Of a DNA stretch of 6,520 nt, positions 5,269 to 6,520 are shown piece by piece (position 1 is the stretch's first letter; every line of letters starts with the position of its first letter). Origin of the DNA: CAYRML01 sp050942825 (GTDB taxonomy: Bacteria; Bacillota; Dehalobacteriia; UBA4068); assembly GCA_050942825.1 (NCBI GenBank), contig JBMNOA010000068.1, forward strand, positions 1 through 6,520. The letters are read 5' to 3'. The notes beneath the pieces are model-generated. The model worked only from the letters and a program-made list of their open reading frames with translations, was not told where the DNA came from and did no database searches. The translations under genes and the position numbers were made by a program.

Positions 5269-6012
5269 CTACTTTTTCTTTGCAATATAAAAACCATAGC
5301 TGTAATAATCCTTAAACCGGTTATACATATCGGCTTCAATTTTACCTTGTTCAACGAAGTCCTTAACCTCATCGGCATAATCATATTTTTTCAGGAACTC
5401 TTCCGCGTTTTCTAAAAGGGGCTGATAATAACTTAACCAACATTTTTCATCCAGCACAAAATGGGCGACAGGATTATACCCGCATTTTTCAATAATTGAT
5501 AACTTATTCTCTATTGTATCAATCTCCGAGTATTCATTAATCCAGTACTGCTCAATTTCCTCTGGTCTCGTGTCGGTTAGCCATGAAATTTCCGAAACAG
5601 CGATATAACCGTTATCCTTCAAGTATTTTCTCCACAGGGACAACCCCTTTTCAAAACCTATATTGTATATAGCCCCCTCCGACCATATTACATCAAAAGA
5701 ATTTTCATCAAAGGTTAAGCTATCCATTAACATTTCTTTAGCTATAATACGGTCTGTAAGGTTATTCTCCTTAGCTTTTTTCATAAGCATTTCTAAAAAC
5801 TGCGGCAGCATATCCACAGCGGTAATATGTGCTTCTGTATTTTTCGCTAGGGCAATTGTCTGCCCACCGGTGCCGCAACCGATGTCCAGTATTTTAGTTT
5901 TTTCATTCAAATCAGGAATATAGCTTAGTGCTCTTAATGTTGCTTCTTCACTGCCTGGTCCCTGCCGTTCGTTATCCTTGTGATACTCTATGATTAATTC
6001 TAATAAATCCAT
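5269..6012 (-). CDS. Class I SAM-dependent methyltransferase
   Basis: An intact 247-residue Rossmann-fold methyltransferase. Motif I is ILDIGCGTGGQT (41-52, SAM binding). Motif II has the acidic residue Asp67 in ITAVDM, which would hold the ribose hydroxyls. DVIWSEGAIYNI (107-118) is the motif IV region, and ISWLTDTRPEEIEQYW lies in the following substrate-side insertion. The C-terminal about 50 residues are helical and tyrosine-rich. The substrate cannot be told; small-molecule methyltransferases of this layout are common in Firmicutes. The start at ATG 6010-6012 has GAGGAG seven bases upstream. No signal peptide or membrane helix is seen. It lies 61 bases after the nucleotidyltransferase relic, perhaps once its operon partner. 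Four bases after its TAG stop an IS21 left end begins, so any native terminator has been displaced. Confidence 0.9.
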   Translation of the reverse strand: MDLLELIIEYHKDNERQGPGSEEATLRALSYIPDLNEKTKILDIGCGTGGQTIALAKNTEAHITAVDMLPQFLEMLMKKAKENNLTDRIIAKEMLMDSLTFDENSFDVIWSEGAIYNIGFEKGLSLWRKYLKDNGYIAVSEISWLTDTRPEEIEQYWINEYSEIDTIENKLSIIEKCGYNPVAHFVLDEKCWLSYYQPLLENAEEFLKKYDYADEVKDFVEQGKIEADMYNRFKDYYSYGFYIAKKK

Positions 6013-6073
6013 TTTGATTCTCCTCGTAAAAATTTATTTCACCTAGGTCACAATCCCACTAATTCTCCTTGTC

Positions 6074-6418
6074 TTAAAAGTTATTTATTTCCGATACAAT
6101 TTGTTTCACATCATTATAAAGTTTCTCAGTCGTGTCATAGCACTCAATAAGCGAGAGACCAAGTACCTCAAAAATACGATTAACCCTTTTGCCATATTTT
6201 TCAGGTTTATATTAAAAAGTCTCAATTAATTTTATAGCTTTCTTTTCGTTTATGCAATAAACATTATTACAAGCAAATAATACTTGATTTAAACATGAAA
6301 CTACACGAAATACATGACCTGCAATATAATATTTATCGTCTGCTCTTAAATTTGCCTTTACAAACATTAAAGAGAATCCTGCCTCAAAAGCCTTCACCTG
6401 TGAATTTAACTGATACCA
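6074..6418 (-). pseudogene. Nucleotidyltransferase-like (DUF4037-type) C-terminal remnant with internal stop
   Basis: One frame from TGG 6416-6418 to TAA 6074-6076 reads as the helical C-terminal domain seen behind nucleotidyltransferase domains of the DUF4037/aminoglycoside-adenylyltransferase-like group: LMFVKANLRADDKYYIAGHV, VVSCLNQVLFACNNVYCINE, KPEKYGKRVNRIFEVL, then a helical tail to SEINNF. A TAA at 6212-6214 interrupts it between KLIETF and YKPEKYG with no frame change. The family usually has a polar residue here, so a CAA-to-TAA change is likely. Upstream of 6418 the frame is closed by TGA and no nucleotidyltransferase catalytic motif (GSxxxGxxxxxSDxD) is seen, so the N-terminal domain is missing. 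AAAGGAGAAGAATGATG just upstream (6417-6433) looks like a start site but opens another frame with only 12 codons. Family assignment is moderately sure. Confidence 0.65.
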
Positions 6419-6520
6419 TCATTCTTCTCCTTTATCCACTTAGAAACTCGCACCAGCTAAAGAAGTACTTAATATTTTCCTATACTGCTGTATACAGCTA
6501 TTGCATCTATAATATTATAC

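Noticed and set aside
6487..6498. GCTGTATACAGC, a perfect 12-bp palindrome
   Set aside because: Could be a regulator site, but it lies at the window edge with no supported promoter or gene start. Not claimed.
1..6520. A novel multi-gene defence or biosynthetic system
   Set aside because: The intact genes belong to unrelated known families and the rest are relics. Nothing shows a conserved cassette.
1..6520. tRNA, rRNA, riboswitch or CRISPR array
   Set aside because: No cloverleaf, conserved rRNA segment, recognisable riboswitch core or repeated spaced units were seen on either strand.

Overview
The window reads as AT-rich, low-GC Gram-positive DNA, most likely from an anaerobic Firmicute of the Clostridia or Negativicutes type. 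The evidence is strong AGGAGG-like ribosome-binding sites, GTG and TTG start codons, sigma-A-type promoters, and protein families typical of that group (7TM-GGDEF, IS21, nucleotidyltransferase and class I methyltransferase). This assignment is an inference; no taxonomic marker is present. Nearly all genes lie on the minus strand. Only the cut-off gene at the left edge is on the plus strand.

Layout from left to right. (1) Bases 1-179 hold the 3' end of a Cu/Zn superoxide dismutase-like gene on the plus strand. It runs tail-to-tail into a two-gene minus-strand unit, a GrpB-family protein followed by a YbaK-type aminoacyl-tRNA deacylase, and overlaps the YbaK gene by 48 bases. (2) Bases 1346-1550 are a small graveyard. 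A good promoter and ribosome-binding site lead into the first about 20 codons of a nitroreductase, which runs at once into the 3' end of an unrelated, unrecognised gene. (3) Bases 1622-2740 encode an intact seven-helix membrane GGDEF diguanylate cyclase with its own extended -10 promoter. (4) Bases 2865-3778 are a wreck of a TetR regulator and an MFS efflux pump fused by deletion, with the promoter and palindromic operator still in front. (5) Bases 3829-4405 hold two hairpin terminators flanking a small membrane protein. Its first codons contain a perfect 24-bp inverted repeat. (6) Bases 4390-5264 are the last 56 codons of a histidine kinase fused to the decayed istA gene of an IS21-family element whose left end survives. 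(7) Bases 5269-6012 encode an intact SAM-dependent methyltransferase, preceded by the 3' part of a nucleotidyltransferase-like gene that carries an in-frame stop (6074-6418).

Apparently functional genes are the superoxide dismutase (partial), grpB-ybaK, the GGDEF protein, perhaps the small membrane protein, and the methyltransferase. The genes do not form one pathway. The main theme is genome decay: at least six broken genes in 6.5 kb, several joined by deletions that bring unrelated reading frames together. I do not see a new multi-gene system. The most unusual structure is the 24-bp perfect inverted repeat at 4211-4265, which covers a probable start codon.
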